DNA of 64,000 bases from Trichomonas vaginalis G3 (lineage: Eukaryota > Parabasalia > Trichomonadida > Trichomonadidae): NCBI RefSeq assembly GCF_026262505.1, contig NC_067203.1, positions 9,300,001-9,364,000 of the forward strand, read 5' to 3'. The position numbers and the translations under genes were made by a program. Positions 40,046 through 49,322 of the stretch are shown here, in pieces (within the stretch, counting starts at the first letter, position 1; every line of letters starts with the position of its first letter). The notes beneath the pieces were generated by a model. It worked only from the letters and a program-made list of their open reading frames with translations, did not search any database and was not told where the DNA came from.

Positions 40046-40522
40046 ATTTTTAAGTTTATTTTTTATTTTATTTTTATATAAATGACGAAAACTATTGAGA
40101 TAACAAACTACAACGGTCATGAGTTCAAGAATTTGTTCTTCGTTCCTCGTGAAAATACATTCTATCAGATACGAGGGAGAAAGGGTAAAGTTAGTTTGAG
40201 CGTTTATGACTACAAGCATAATGGAAAGTTTATACAAGCAATAGATACAAACGGTAAGCGTGTTTCATTAGCTTTGTCAAAACTTACATACATTTATTTT
40301 GACAGTGACTTTGACTCTGACGATTGGAGCGACAGCAGCGATACTGAAGAATATGAACTATTGTGTGAAGCACAGCAATGGGAAGCGCTGCAATACTTTT
40401 GTAAATGAGAACGTTAGTGGGAACGTTAGTGAGAACGTTTATTTTTTCATTAGTGAAGTCGTTAGCGAAAATGTTAGTGAGGTGAAGTGGTTAGCGGCTT
40501 TGTAAATATTTAATGTTAAGTT
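40046..40522 (+). repeat. Terminal inverted repeat of Polinton B, right
   Basis: Inverted partner of 18101-18574. Its outer part carries several GTTAG(T/C)G words between about 40410 and 40500, and similar words continue past the repeat to about 40570. Confidence 0.75.
40082..40408 (+). CDS. Terminal-repeat gene, right copy
   Basis: Twin of 18202-18528, 108 residues, open, with the same acidic tail. The leader TTTTTATATAA lies directly before the ATG. Confidence 0.55.
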   Translation: MTKTIEITNYNGHEFKNLFFVPRENTFYQIRGRKGKVSLSVYDYKHNGKFIQAIDTNGKRVSLALSKLTYIYFDSDFDSDDWSDSSDTEEYELLCEAQQWEALQYFCK

Positions 40523-40668
40523 AGTGTTGTTGTTTGTGTTGTAAAATATACGTTAGCGGTTTTGTAAAGTGTCAAATTCACATATAATGGTTATGGCGGC
40601 GCGCAGTGCCTCCGTACCCTTGTTATGTATTCTATCTGCGTCCATTTAATATTAGATAAAAATATCTC

Positions 40669-40800
40669 TTACGAGTACATATGCTGAACATTTGCAGGCA
40701 TTGGTTCATCTTCATATTCTCTGTACTTTTCTGCCACGTCAAATAAATAAATGACACAATGGAAAAAACCTAAAACAAGTAGTCCTATTTCAAACCACAT
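40669..40800 (-). CDS. Small single-span membrane protein (Polinton B)
   Basis: 43 residues: MWFEIGLLVLGFFHCVIYLF is a membrane span, followed by an acidic part and the ending PANVQHMYS. It overlaps the 3' end of the methyltransferase gene by 16 bases. Related to the 46-residue protein at 10760-10900 by layout and ending (QH, a hydrophobic residue, Y). Function unknown. Confidence 0.55.
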   Translation of the reverse strand: MWFEIGLLVLGFFHCVIYLFDVAEKYREYEDEPMPANVQHMYS

Positions 40801-41602
40801 TTACTTACTAATAAAATTTCTTTATTGTGACACTTTCTCCAGTTTATAGGACCTCTCTCATATTCTATCTTGTCATATCTAAACTCATAGTCATGTATGT
40901 CCTCTAACCATCTCATAACGGTTTCCAAACCACTTTTATCGGATGTAAAGTAAAAGCATGGATGGTTATGTATAACGTCTAAAGTTTCTAAAGAGTCTCT
41001 CAAAGTCCAGTCTACTTGGTATTGAAAATCCCATGTGTTATAGAATGGCGGGTCCACTATAAAGAAAACATTTTCCTTGTCTTTATATTTTTCATACAAC
41101 TCTGTCCAATGACATCTCACAAACTCTATACCCTCAATATATTTTTCTATGTCCTCTTTGAAAACATTTGTATAGTTAAGATATAAAACTTTTGACATAA
41201 GTGTTTCAATGTCATGAACTCTTATAGCACCACTATATAATAGTCTAGCAGATATACTATCCCAGTCTATATATTCTGCTTTTTCAAAACCTCTCTCACA
41301 ATATTTTTCTTATCTAATGGTATACGTTCCATCTTACCTATAGGTATCTTTTCTTTTAACTCTTTCAATATATTGTTTGTGTCTGGAATATGTTTGAGAC
41401 GGTCCATATAGTTGTCGAAGTCATTGCATATAATCTTTGAGTCTGGGAATATTGTATGGCACAAATGGGATATATAGAAACTTCCACCGAACAAATCTAC
41501 AAATGTTAGACCATTCGGTAGTTTCTTAAGTTCTCTCAATATAATATCTTTACATCTACTCTTATTTCCAAAGAATGGTAACGGTGGTTTTGTAAAATTC
41601 AT
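40785..41602 (-). pseudogene. Dam-like DNA adenine methyltransferase (fossil)
   Basis: The N terminus PPLPFFGNKSRCKDIILREL and the AdoMet-binding stretch GLTFVDLFGGSFYISHLCH are followed by FFIVDPPFYNTWDF, a DPP(Y/F) catalytic motif, in the order of the D12/Dam class. Such genes occur in trichomonad Polintons, and N6-methyladenine is the known DNA mark in trichomonads. About one break. A cluster of AAAAGTGAC words lies just upstream (41637-41725). Confidence 0.65.
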
Positions 41603-41636
41603 TTATATATAATAATAAAAATGTTTTTACCCGAAA

Positions 41637-41725
41637 AGTGACAGAAAAGTGACAAAACATGAAAACATATATAATTTGTGAAAAGCGACACAAAAAGTGA
41701 TATTTTAAAAAGTGACACTATTAAT
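41637..41725. promoter_or_regulatory. Cluster of AAAAGTGAC words
   Basis: About four copies of AAAAGTGA(C) and one of AAAAGCGAC in 90 bases, upstream of the methyltransferase gene. The same decamer, AAAAGTGACA, forms the ends of the 1.05-kb insert at 20.0-20.9 kb. Either binding sites or the remains of such an element's end. Confidence 0.4.
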
Positions 41726-41759
41726 ATGATGTAAATAACAACGGTTTTGGTTTTGTCAC

Positions 41760-41870
41760 CGGCTGGTCGGCTGGGGTTCGGTCCTCCTCTTGGGTCTTGG
41801 GCAAAATTTCTTATGGGCTAGAGGGCGCAACGCGCCTGGAAGCCCCACTCACCTGACCTAATTTAACTTT
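41760..41870. repeat. GC-rich right edge of the Polinton block
   Basis: A GC-rich patch with the mini-hairpin 41824-41836 (GGCGC, AAC, GCGCC). Outside it the DNA returns to plain AT-rich host type, so I place the right boundary here, approximately. Confidence 0.5.
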
Positions 41871-43251
41871 CAATTTTAAAATATAATTTCATACACAAAT
41901 ATCAAACCAAATAATATGTAATTTTGAAACAAATGTATTAGATTGTGAATAAGTGTAAGCTAAATCAGTAAAACATTCTGATAAATAGAGTATAAATCAA
42001 GTTTTTAGTCAAATATATCTTCAATTTAGAAGATTAAAAACGTAATTCTAAGATTGTAGTTAACATCTGAGATCCTTGTTCTAATTGTTATAAAGTTCAT
42101 AATATCGTAAGTTTCAATTTTATACCAGTATTGTAAATTGTTTCAATTCTACTGCATTATTTTGATATATGAGTCATTTTATGATAGAAAACCGATCTAC
42201 TTCTTGTACTGAATCGTCTCGTGTCGATATATAAGTAAATTCTGTAGATAATTCGTGGGGATAATATAACTCAAGATTGTATTAGCCGATTTTCTCCAAG
42301 CTCAAACATCTACATATATACGCTATGTATAGTCTCTAGCCAGAGTTTCAGGCCATAATTTTGGTTGGAAGGAAGTGACTGTACCTTTCAAATTTTTTTT
42401 TAATTTTTAGTGGGTGAAACGAAGACACTATACGCTTTGCAACCACAAGATATCTGGCTTAAATGATTGGGTATGCAACATAACTGCATATCTTGACGCT
42501 TAAACCGAATTAATTTTAAATCATCCGAAATTAATTCAACCGTTATGCATTACTACTCAATTTCTCTACTGTCCACTTAACACACTCATACTAGGAACAA
42601 CAAATTCTTCAACTATTTACTCTAAAAGCTTATAAACGTTTGTCCAAATCAAGCACTATTTCTCCTCATGCATACATTGCAGAAACTTACGAATAAGTAA
42701 TTGTTTGTCATACCAAATGATGCTTCTTTTCAGCTACTTATTTCTCTTATAATTGTTCTCATTAGTAAATCATTACTTTAACTTTTGGGGTTTTCTCCAA
42801 AAATAGATACTACTCATATATCCGAGCTACCTGGATGCTAGTTTCCCAATATCTCGGATAATGTGAAAAATTTAATTATAATATCTCATAATTTTCACTT
42901 AATGAGTTATATCAAAAATCCACTCCGTCATTTCGATTTTTTAGATCTTTCTGGACCTTGCTGCATTATTCAATTATATCTATTTTGTTTTGTTGTTTCT
43001 AAATAAATTATTTAAGTTGGACGAAAGGTGGACAATAGTATTGAATATGAAAAGGTGGTTATTTTTGAGAGGACTCATTGAATTCCTTTCAATATTGTCC
43101 ACCTTAGGGCATGCAGTTGACGAGATTATCGGTATTTATGGGTGTGAAGAACAACTCCATCACATTTATAACATAACCCCTTTTTTTGTAAGGGAAAAAA
43201 TATGTTTTGCTGAAAAAGGGGTATATAAAACAAATTAAAAAAAGCTAATAT
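41871..43251. other. AT-rich spacer with two hairpins
   Basis: No convincing gene. 43025-43110 holds inverted arms AAGGTGGACAATA and TATTGTCCACCTT. 43180-43230 holds ACCCCTTTTTT and its near complement. A frame at 42990-43238 crosses these arms and begins with TTG, so I do not call it. Confidence 0.5.
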
Positions 43252-46200
43252 TTATAAAAATTTAGTAGAGAAAAGGTAAGCTGCATAACAAACGACAAGG
43301 CCAGCTCCACAAACAAGGAGCTTAGTGATTGCCTTTTCAACTATTGTATCTTCCTCTTCTTCAACAACTTTGACAGATTTAGCAGCCTTAGTTGTCTTTT
43401 TAACATTCTTTACAGCAGTTTCTTCTTGTTTCTTCTTTTGTTCTTTTTCTTCTTTCTTCTTCTTCTTTTCTTCTTCTTCCTCTTGTTTCTTCTTCTTTTC
43501 TAATTCTTCTTGTTTCTTCTTCTTTTCTTCTTCCTGCTTCTTCTTTTGTTCTTCTTTTTGTTTCTTCTTCTTATCTTCGTCTTGTTTCTTCTTTTGCTCT
43601 ATTTCTTGTTTCTTCTTGTTTTCTTCTTCTTCCTTCTTCTTTTGTTCTAATTCTTTCTTCTTCTTTTCTTCCTCTTCTTTCTTCTTCTTTTCTTCCTCTT
43701 CTTTCTTCTTCTTTTCTTCCTCTTCTTTCTTCTTCTTTTCTTCCTCTTCTTTCTTCTTCTTTTCTTCCTCTTCCTTCTGCTTTTGTTCTAATTCTTTCTT
43801 CTTCTTTTCTTCGAGTTCTTGGCGGCGTTTCTCTTCTTCTGCCTTGCGTTTCATTTCTTCTTGTTCTTGTTGCTCGCGCTTCTGCTTTTCTTCGAGTTCC
43901 TTCGCCTTTCTCATCTCTTCCTGCTGCTGTTTGATTGACTCCTGCATTTCTTCGTCAACCAAATTAGCGAATGTATTTGATGACTCGATGACAACATCTT
44001 CATTCATTGATTCATCAACGAACTGCTGCTGGCGGCGTTTGTCAGCTGTTTCTGCAGAAGACTGGCGTTTCTGGTCGAGTTTGTCCAACAACTGGAGCTG
44101 GTAGTTGTTTGGATCTCTCTCAGGAACATCGGAGTACTTCTTTGGCTGTGATTTTCCAGCGATTGTCTGGTTGACGTTGATTTCCTCGTCACCTTTGAGG
44201 TCGATCATGCTCCAAGGAACAGCTGCGGAACGAGATTTCGGAGCTTGTTTCTGGGCGTTCTTTTGTTTGGATGGCTGAGAAACAGCTTCAGGGATTTGTT
44301 CTAAGATCTTTGGCTTCTGTTTGCTGAGAGCTTCGTTAGCGAAAGAAATTGAATCGAGGAATTGCTGATGGATAAGAGCATCTTCACGAGATTTTTCTTC
44401 TTGTTTGTGAGTTTCTTCTTCCTTCTTTTGTGCTTGGAGTTTTTCTTTTTCTTCCTTTTCTTTCTGGGATTTGATTTCTTTCTTCTTTTGTTCTTCTTCT
44501 TTTCTCTTTTGTTCCTCGAGTTTCTTCTTTTCTTCGTCTTCTAATTTCTTCTTTTGTTCGAGTTCTTGTCTCTTCTTTTCTTCTTCAGCTTCTCTTTCTT
44601 TCTGCAACTTCTCTTCTTCCTTCTTTTGCTTCTCTTCTTCCTTGCGCTGTCTTTCCTTTTCACGGCGTTCTTGTTTCTTCTTCTCTTTCTCTTCCTGTGC
44701 CAAACGACGCTTCTCTTCGTTTTCTTGTCTCTTTTTTTCTTGTTGTTCGCGGCGTTTCTTTTCTTCTTCTGTCTCTTTGACTTGTTGTTCCTGAGATTTG
44801 CGCTGTTCTTCTTCCTTCTTCTTTGCTTCCTCTGCCTTGCGGAGTTCCTCGCGCTTCTTCTTCTCTTCTTCAATCTGCTTCTTTGTCTCTTCATCGATTT
44901 CGTCTTGGAGATAAGCGAATTTGTTCTCTGAAACAATCGATTCTTCCTTTCCGAAATCTGTGAGATCGACATCGCGTGTCTTTGTGTTCGATGCCTGAGG
45001 CTTTTCTTCCTCTGCCTGCTGCTCCATCATTGCGTAGTATCTGTGTGCAACTCTCAACTCGTAATCTGGGCGCTGTCTCCTGTCATCGTTGTAGTACTTC
45101 GGCTTCTTTGTCTGTCCGAACTTCTTGGAGTCAACGTTTTCGCCTGTGTTGTCGAGTTGAAGTGCTCCCCATCCGTATGACTTCTTTTGGGCGATTGGAG
45201 CAGATGTGAGGCTTGGATACTCGTTTGGATCGAGTTCGACTTTCTCGCGTGGTTGAACAGGAAGTTTTTCTGATGATTGGCTGTTGACAACAACGATTTC
45301 GTCGTCAGCTGGTTCTTGTGATTCGACAGGGACTTCGCCTTGTGTCTTGGTGATGCCGGAGATGTCGCGTGACTGGATGTTGCGGTTCTTCTTTGCGTTC
45401 TTTGCTGTCTGCTTGCGGTCGTTGATGTGTTTCTCGCGGCTGAGTGGTTTGGAGTTCTCATCAACAACGTTCTTTGGCTGTGGCTGGTTTCTGGCGGATT
45501 GTTGTGCCTCTTTGCGCTGTTCTGTTGCCTTCTTTTCTTGGGCAATTTGGAGTTGGCGCTGTTCTTCTTGTTTCTTCTTTTCTTCTTCTTCAGCTTTACG
45601 CTTGGCTTCTGCTTCTTCTTGTTGTTTCTTCTTCTCTTCTTCAGCCTTGCGTCTGGCTTCTGCTTCTTGTTTCTTCTTTTCTGCTGCTGCCTTCTTCTTT
45701 TCTTCGTTTGCTTTACGCTTGGCTTCGGCATCAGCTTTCTTCTTCTCTTCATCTGCCTTGCGTTTGGCCTCAGCTTCTTCTTGTTGCTTCTTCTTTTCTT
45801 CTTCTAATTTGCGCTTAGCTTCTTCCTCAGCTTTACGTTTGGCTTCTTCGTCCTGTTGTTTCTTCTTTTGTTCTTCTTCAGCCTTGCGCTTTGCTTCAGC
45901 TTCTTGTTTCTTCTTTTGTTCTTCCTCGGCTTTACGTTTGGCTTCTGCCTCTTGTTTCTTCTTTTCAGCAGCAGCCTTCTTCTTTTGTTCTTCTTCAGCC
46001 TTGCGCTTAGCTTCAGCTTCAGCTTCAGCTTTACGTTTGGCTTCCTCTTCTTGTTGTCTCTTCTTTTCTTCTTCTTGTCTCTTTCTTTCCTCTTCTTCAG
46101 CTTTACGTTTGGCTTCCTCTTCTTGTTTCTTCTTTTCTTCTTCTGCCTTACGTTGAGCCTCGGCTTCAGCCTTTTGCTTTTCTTCTTCAGCTTTACGCTT

Positions 46201-48357
46201 TGCCTCTTCCTCAGCCTTCTTCTTCTCTTCTTCAGCCTTGCGTCTGGCTTCTGCTTCTTGTTTCTTCTTTTCTGCTGCCGCCTTCTTCTTTTCTTCGTTT
46301 GCTTTACGCTTGGCTTCGGCATCAGCTTTCTTCTTCTCTTCATCTGCCTTGCGTTTGGCCTCAGCTTCTTCTTGTTGTCTCTTCTTCTCTGCTTCTTCAG
46401 CCTTCTTCTTTTCTTCTTCTTGTCTCTTTCTCTCTTCCTCTTCAGCTTTACGCTTGGCTTCCTCTTCCTCGGCTCTCTTTTGTTCTTCCTCGGCCTTACG
46501 TTTAGCTTCAGCTTCTTCAGCCTTCTTCTTTTCTTCCTCGGCCTTACGTTTGGCTTCCTCTTCTTGTTTCTTCTTTTCTTCTTCAGCTTTACGTTGAGCC
46601 TCTGCTTCTTCTGCCTTGCGCTTTGCTTCAGCTTCTTCTTGTCTCTTCTTTTCTTCCTCCTCAGCCTTGCGCTTAGCCTCTTCCTCGGCTTTCTTCTTTT
46701 CTTCCTCGGCCTTACGTTGAGCTTCTGCTTCTTCTTGTTTCTTCTTCTCTTCTTCTGCCTTACGTTTGGCTTCCTCTTCTTGTTTCTTCTTTTCTTCTTC
46801 AGCCTTGCGTTGAGCCTCTGCTTCTTCTGCCTTGCGCTTTGCTTCAGCTTCAGCCTTTTGCTTTTCTTCTTCTGCCTTACGCTTAGCTTCTTCTTCAGCT
46901 CTCTTCTTTTCTTCCTCTTCGGCCTTGCGCTTTGCTTCTTCCTCGAGTCTCTTCTTTTCTTCAGCTAATTTGCGCTGGTTTTCTTCTTCAATTCTCTTCT
47001 TTTCTTCTTCTTGTCTCTTCTTCTCTTCTTCCTGCTTCTTCTTTTCTTCTTCAGCCTTGCGCTTGGCTTCTTCTTGTTGTTTCTTCTTTTCTTCCTCAAA
47101 TTTCTTCTTCTCTTCTTCAAACTTACGCTTTTCTTCTTCCAACTTCTTTCTTTCTTCTTCTTCCTGCTTCTTCTTCGGTTCTTCGTTTTCCATAAGATCA
47201 GTGTCATCAAACTTGAGTTCGCGGGATACAACAGGAGCTTCTTCTTCTTGTTTCTGTTGACGGCTTGGTCGGATAGGAGATCCGGTTGGGAGAATCTCGG
47301 ATGTTTCCATGGTAGATTCGTTGATGGTGCTGTTGCGGGATCTGTCGAGGATCTGGCTGGAATAGAAGTGGGATGGAGATCTGCTTGGAGATTTCGGTAA
47401 TTCTGCAATGGTTGGAGATATTGAGATCTCCTCGCCTGTAAGTGGCTCGTTATCGATATAGTTTGGAATTAATGTACGAAGCTGGCGGCGTGTTGTAATT
47501 TTAAGGAAATGATCGTAGAGAGGCTTTGGAACTGAGGCGCCACTAAGAGCACAGAAATCAAGCCATGCTTCGAGTGCTTCTGGGCTGATTTTGTCCGGAA
47601 TCTCCAATGTTGGAATGACAGGAATAAGTTTGTTCGATTGAGACGAGGAAGCGATCATTGGAAGTATCTCGAGGCTGAACTTTGACTTGGTAATCTCGTT
47701 GATGACAAGATTGGTGAGATCTGGGAACTGGTTGATTGTTTGGATGAAAATGTGGGCCAAGCCTAAGTAAATGGTATGCTGGTTTAATACATTACCTTCA
47801 ACAATCTTGACAAAATCAATGATCGTCTTTTCTGGATCCTTAACAAAATCTTTAATTGCTTCGATTACGATTTCGTTGATTTCTTGTGTGAAATTGAAAT
47901 GCCTGAGCGGATAAAATGGTTCCTTAAACATGAATCCCATGTAGAAAGCCAATTCAATCAATGGTCTAGCGTTATTCCTGATCTTATTGACTTGGTTGGA
48001 AATTACCTTTGGAAACTTCACTATTTGGACATTCCATTTGATCTTGGGCTCAATTCTTATGAAGTTTGGGCCTTCGATGTGATCTGAAGTGAAGCAAATT
48101 CTAATTGGTGATTTGCCCTCGGTAACTGAAAAATGTATTTCTTTCTCAGTAATTTCTACATTTTCAACCTTAACTAATGTTTGATTTGACGAAAATGTAC
48201 AGATTGGAACGTTGTTGGCGGACAACGTAATTTTCTCTTCCTTCAAAGACGGATCTGCACTTGCAATTGAAAGCATGAGATGCTTGTTTTCTGCTCTTGC
48301 AGAAGCAGATATTACCTGCCCTGGATAAATAACAAAGGTCGATGCTTTCTGGGTCAT
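43252..48357 (-). CDS. 1701-residue charged single-helix protein with C-terminal membrane anchor
   Basis: The first about 105 residues are a beta-rich domain (TFVIYPGQVISASARAENKH, GSPIR-like linkers later) that loosely resembles nucleoplasmin-type sandwiches. Residues 110-310 are helical (HEAT-like). From about 400 to the end the protein is almost only Glu/Lys/Arg/Gln, mainly AKRKAEEEKKK-type repeats, expected to form long single alpha helices. Two islands break it and look like one duplicated module: WGALQLDNTG, KYYNDDRRQRPDYELR, SENKFAYLQDEIDEE, and later WSMIDLKGDEE, KYSDVPERDPNNYQLQ, SSNTFANLVDEEMQE. The last residues, KLLVCGAGLVVCYAAYLFST, form a tail anchor, so the rod probably projects from an organelle membrane into the cytosol. 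No canonical initiator was seen. Confidence 0.75.
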   Translation of the reverse strand: MTQKASTFVIYPGQVISASARAENKHLMLSIASADPSLKEEKITLSANNVPICTFSSNQTLVKVENVEITEKEIHFSVTEGKSPIRICFTSDHIEGPNFIRIEPKIKWNVQIVKFPKVISNQVNKIRNNARPLIELAFYMGFMFKEPFYPLRHFNFTQEINEIVIEAIKDFVKDPEKTIIDFVKIVEGNVLNQHTIYLGLAHIFIQTINQFPDLTNLVINEITKSKFSLEILPMIASSSQSNKLIPVIPTLEIPDKISPEALEAWLDFCALSGASVPKPLYDHFLKITTRRQLRTLIPNYIDNEPLTGEEISISPTIAELPKSPSRSPSHFYSSQILDRSRNSTINESTMETSEILPTGSPIRPSRQQKQEEEAPVVSRELKFDDTDLMENEEPKKKQEEEERKKLEEEKRKFEEEKKKFEEEKKKQQEEAKRKAEEEKKKQEEEKKRQEEEKKRIEEENQRKLAEEKKRLEEEAKRKAEEEEKKRAEEEAKRKAEEEKQKAEAEAKRKAEEAEAQRKAEEEKKKQEEEAKRKAEEEKKKQEEAEAQRKAEEEKKKAEEEAKRKAEEEEKKRQEEAEAKRKAEEAEAQRKAEEEKKKQEEEAKRKAEEEKKKAEEAEAKRKAEEEQKRAEEEEAKRKAEEEERKRQEEEKKKAEEAEKKRQQEEAEAKRKADEEKKKADAEAKRKANEEKKKAAAEKKKQEAEARRKAEEEKKKAEEEAKRKAEEEKQKAEAEAQRKAEEEKKKQEEEAKRKAEEEERKRQEEEKKRQQEEEAKRKAEAEAEAKRKAEEEQKKKAAAEKKKQEAEAKRKAEEEQKKKQEAEAKRKAEEEQKKKQQDEEAKRKAEEEAKRKLEEEKKKQQEEAEAKRKADEEKKKADAEAKRKANEEKKKAAAEKKKQEAEARRKAEEEKKKQQEEAEAKRKAEEEEKKKQEEQRQLQIAQEKKATEQRKEAQQSARNQPQPKNVVDENSKPLSREKHINDRKQTAKNAKKNRNIQSRDISGITKTQGEVPVESQEPADDEIVVVNSQSSEKLPVQPREKVELDPNEYPSLTSAPIAQKKSYGWGALQLDNTGENVDSKKFGQTKKPKYYNDDRRQRPDYELRVAHRYYAMMEQQAEEEKPQASNTKTRDVDLTDFGKEESIVSENKFAYLQDEIDEETKKQIEEEKKKREELRKAEEAKKKEEEQRKSQEQQVKETEEEKKRREQQEKKRQENEEKRRLAQEEKEKKKQERREKERQRKEEEKQKKEEEKLQKEREAEEEKKRQELEQKKKLEDEEKKKLEEQKRKEEEQKKKEIKSQKEKEEKEKLQAQKKEEETHKQEEKSREDALIHQQFLDSISFANEALSKQKPKILEQIPEAVSQPSKQKNAQKQAPKSRSAAVPWSMIDLKGDEEINVNQTIAGKSQPKKYSDVPERDPNNYQLQLLDKLDQKRQSSAETADKRRQQQFVDESMNEDVVIESSNTFANLVDEEMQESIKQQQEEMRKAKELEEKQKREQQEQEEMKRKAEEEKRRQELEEKKKKELEQKQKEEEEKKKKEEEEKKKKEEEEKKKKEEEEKKKKEEEEKKKKELEQKKKEEEENKKKQEIEQKKKQDEDKKKKQKEEQKKKQEEEKKKKQEELEKKKKQEEEEEKKKKKEEKEQKKKQEETAVKNVKKTTKAAKSVKVVEEEEDTIVEKAITKLLVCGAGLVVCYAAYLFSTKFL

Positions 48358-49322
48358 ATTTCGAAAAAAAAATATTCTATCGAGTAGATTTTTTTTAAGA
48401 GAATATTGAATTAAGAAGTTACTTCAGTTTATCTTTTAAAAATACTTGTTGGACCATTATGGTATTGTGAACGATTTTCGTAAAATGTAGTACGGCCAAA
48501 TAAAACTATCTGAAAGCCGATGATCAATATCTGTCAAATTTGCTGTCAGCGACGATGAAGTTTTTTCTATCCTAAGAATGGAAATCACACTCATCAGACT
48601 TGGTTGAATATACTAAAAATTTATGAATCATTTTGATGATTTTGAATATATTGAACAAATGACATACGCCAATTATGACTTATTTATGAATCCTCAAAAA
48701 TCTTACTTCATGTGGAGTTGTTCATTATAGGTGCTTTGTAACATTGATTATTTTTTTATTCAACAAAATTCTTATCTTACTTCCACTATTGAATACTCAT
48801 AATATAAGTTTGATAGTACTAAATAGGACCATTTCTTCATTTGCTAATGATGATAATGGTTGTGAGGTTAATACTGACTAATAAGACGTGAATTTTATAT
48901 TTTGTGAGCAGGCTATGACCTCTAGCTCATAAGTACCAAAATGCTGCCGAAAACTCAAAAAATGAAGAACATCCGATATGATCGTGATAACAAGTATATT
49001 GAATAACTATATTGGAGCTAAACTAGGAATATCATTCGCGAAATCTTTCAACATATAAGTCAAAATCCAATCTATTAAGATATTATCAAAAATTTCTGAA
49101 ATGGAGCAGTTATAATATTATTATCCACGCCATCAGTTAGTCATATTGTATCAATGCGTATTGTAGTAGTTAATCCAATAATCTCGAGACAAGAAGCCCC
49201 CATCGGTCTTTTTTTTCCCTCATGAAATTTCGGGTCATCCGAATGTTTCTGATTTCTTTTATTTGAAAGTTTTGTGGTTAAGGGAATAGTATGATCCAAA
49301 AATTCTCCGATTTGTGATCATA
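48358..49322. other. Divergent intergenic region
   Basis: About 1 kb between two divergent host genes, AT-rich. I saw no gene, repeat or element in it apart from the initiator at its right end. Confidence 0.5.

Larger units (their letters stand above)
18101..41870. mobile_element. Polinton/Maverick copy B (fossil, full family gene set)
   Basis: A fossil Polinton of about 24 kb. Parts in order: terminal repeat with a small gene, core-like protein, small protein, penton-like 1 (partly duplicated around a 1.05 kb insert), ATPase, two unknowns, penton-like 2, collagen fibre, tail fibre, integrase, KilA-N proteins, two small genes, PolB, a third penton-like piece, small genes, major capsid protein, single-span protein, terminal repeat, small membrane protein and methyltransferase. 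There are roughly two dozen breaks, but many small genes are open. The inverted terminal repeats (about 475 bp: 18101-18574 and 40046-40522) are nearly identical, and a 666-bp internal duplication looks identical, so insertion and rearrangement are young. On the right, element-like sequence goes on to about 41.87 kb, so the left terminal repeat may be truncated. Confidence 0.8.

Noticed and set aside
41760-41800. GGTTCGGTCC, resembling a tRNA B box
   Set aside because: No matching T-stem, acceptor stem or A box nearby; part of the GC-rich edge of the Polinton block.
42990-43238. 82-codon open frame
   Set aside because: Needs a TTG start and runs through both arms of a hairpin; no coding signature.
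43325-47400. Long Ser/Phe/Leu-rich open frames on the plus strand opposite the rod gene, and Arg/Lys-rich frames in another minus frame
   Set aside because: They are frame shadows of the GAA/AAG-rich repeat codons and have no domain of their own.
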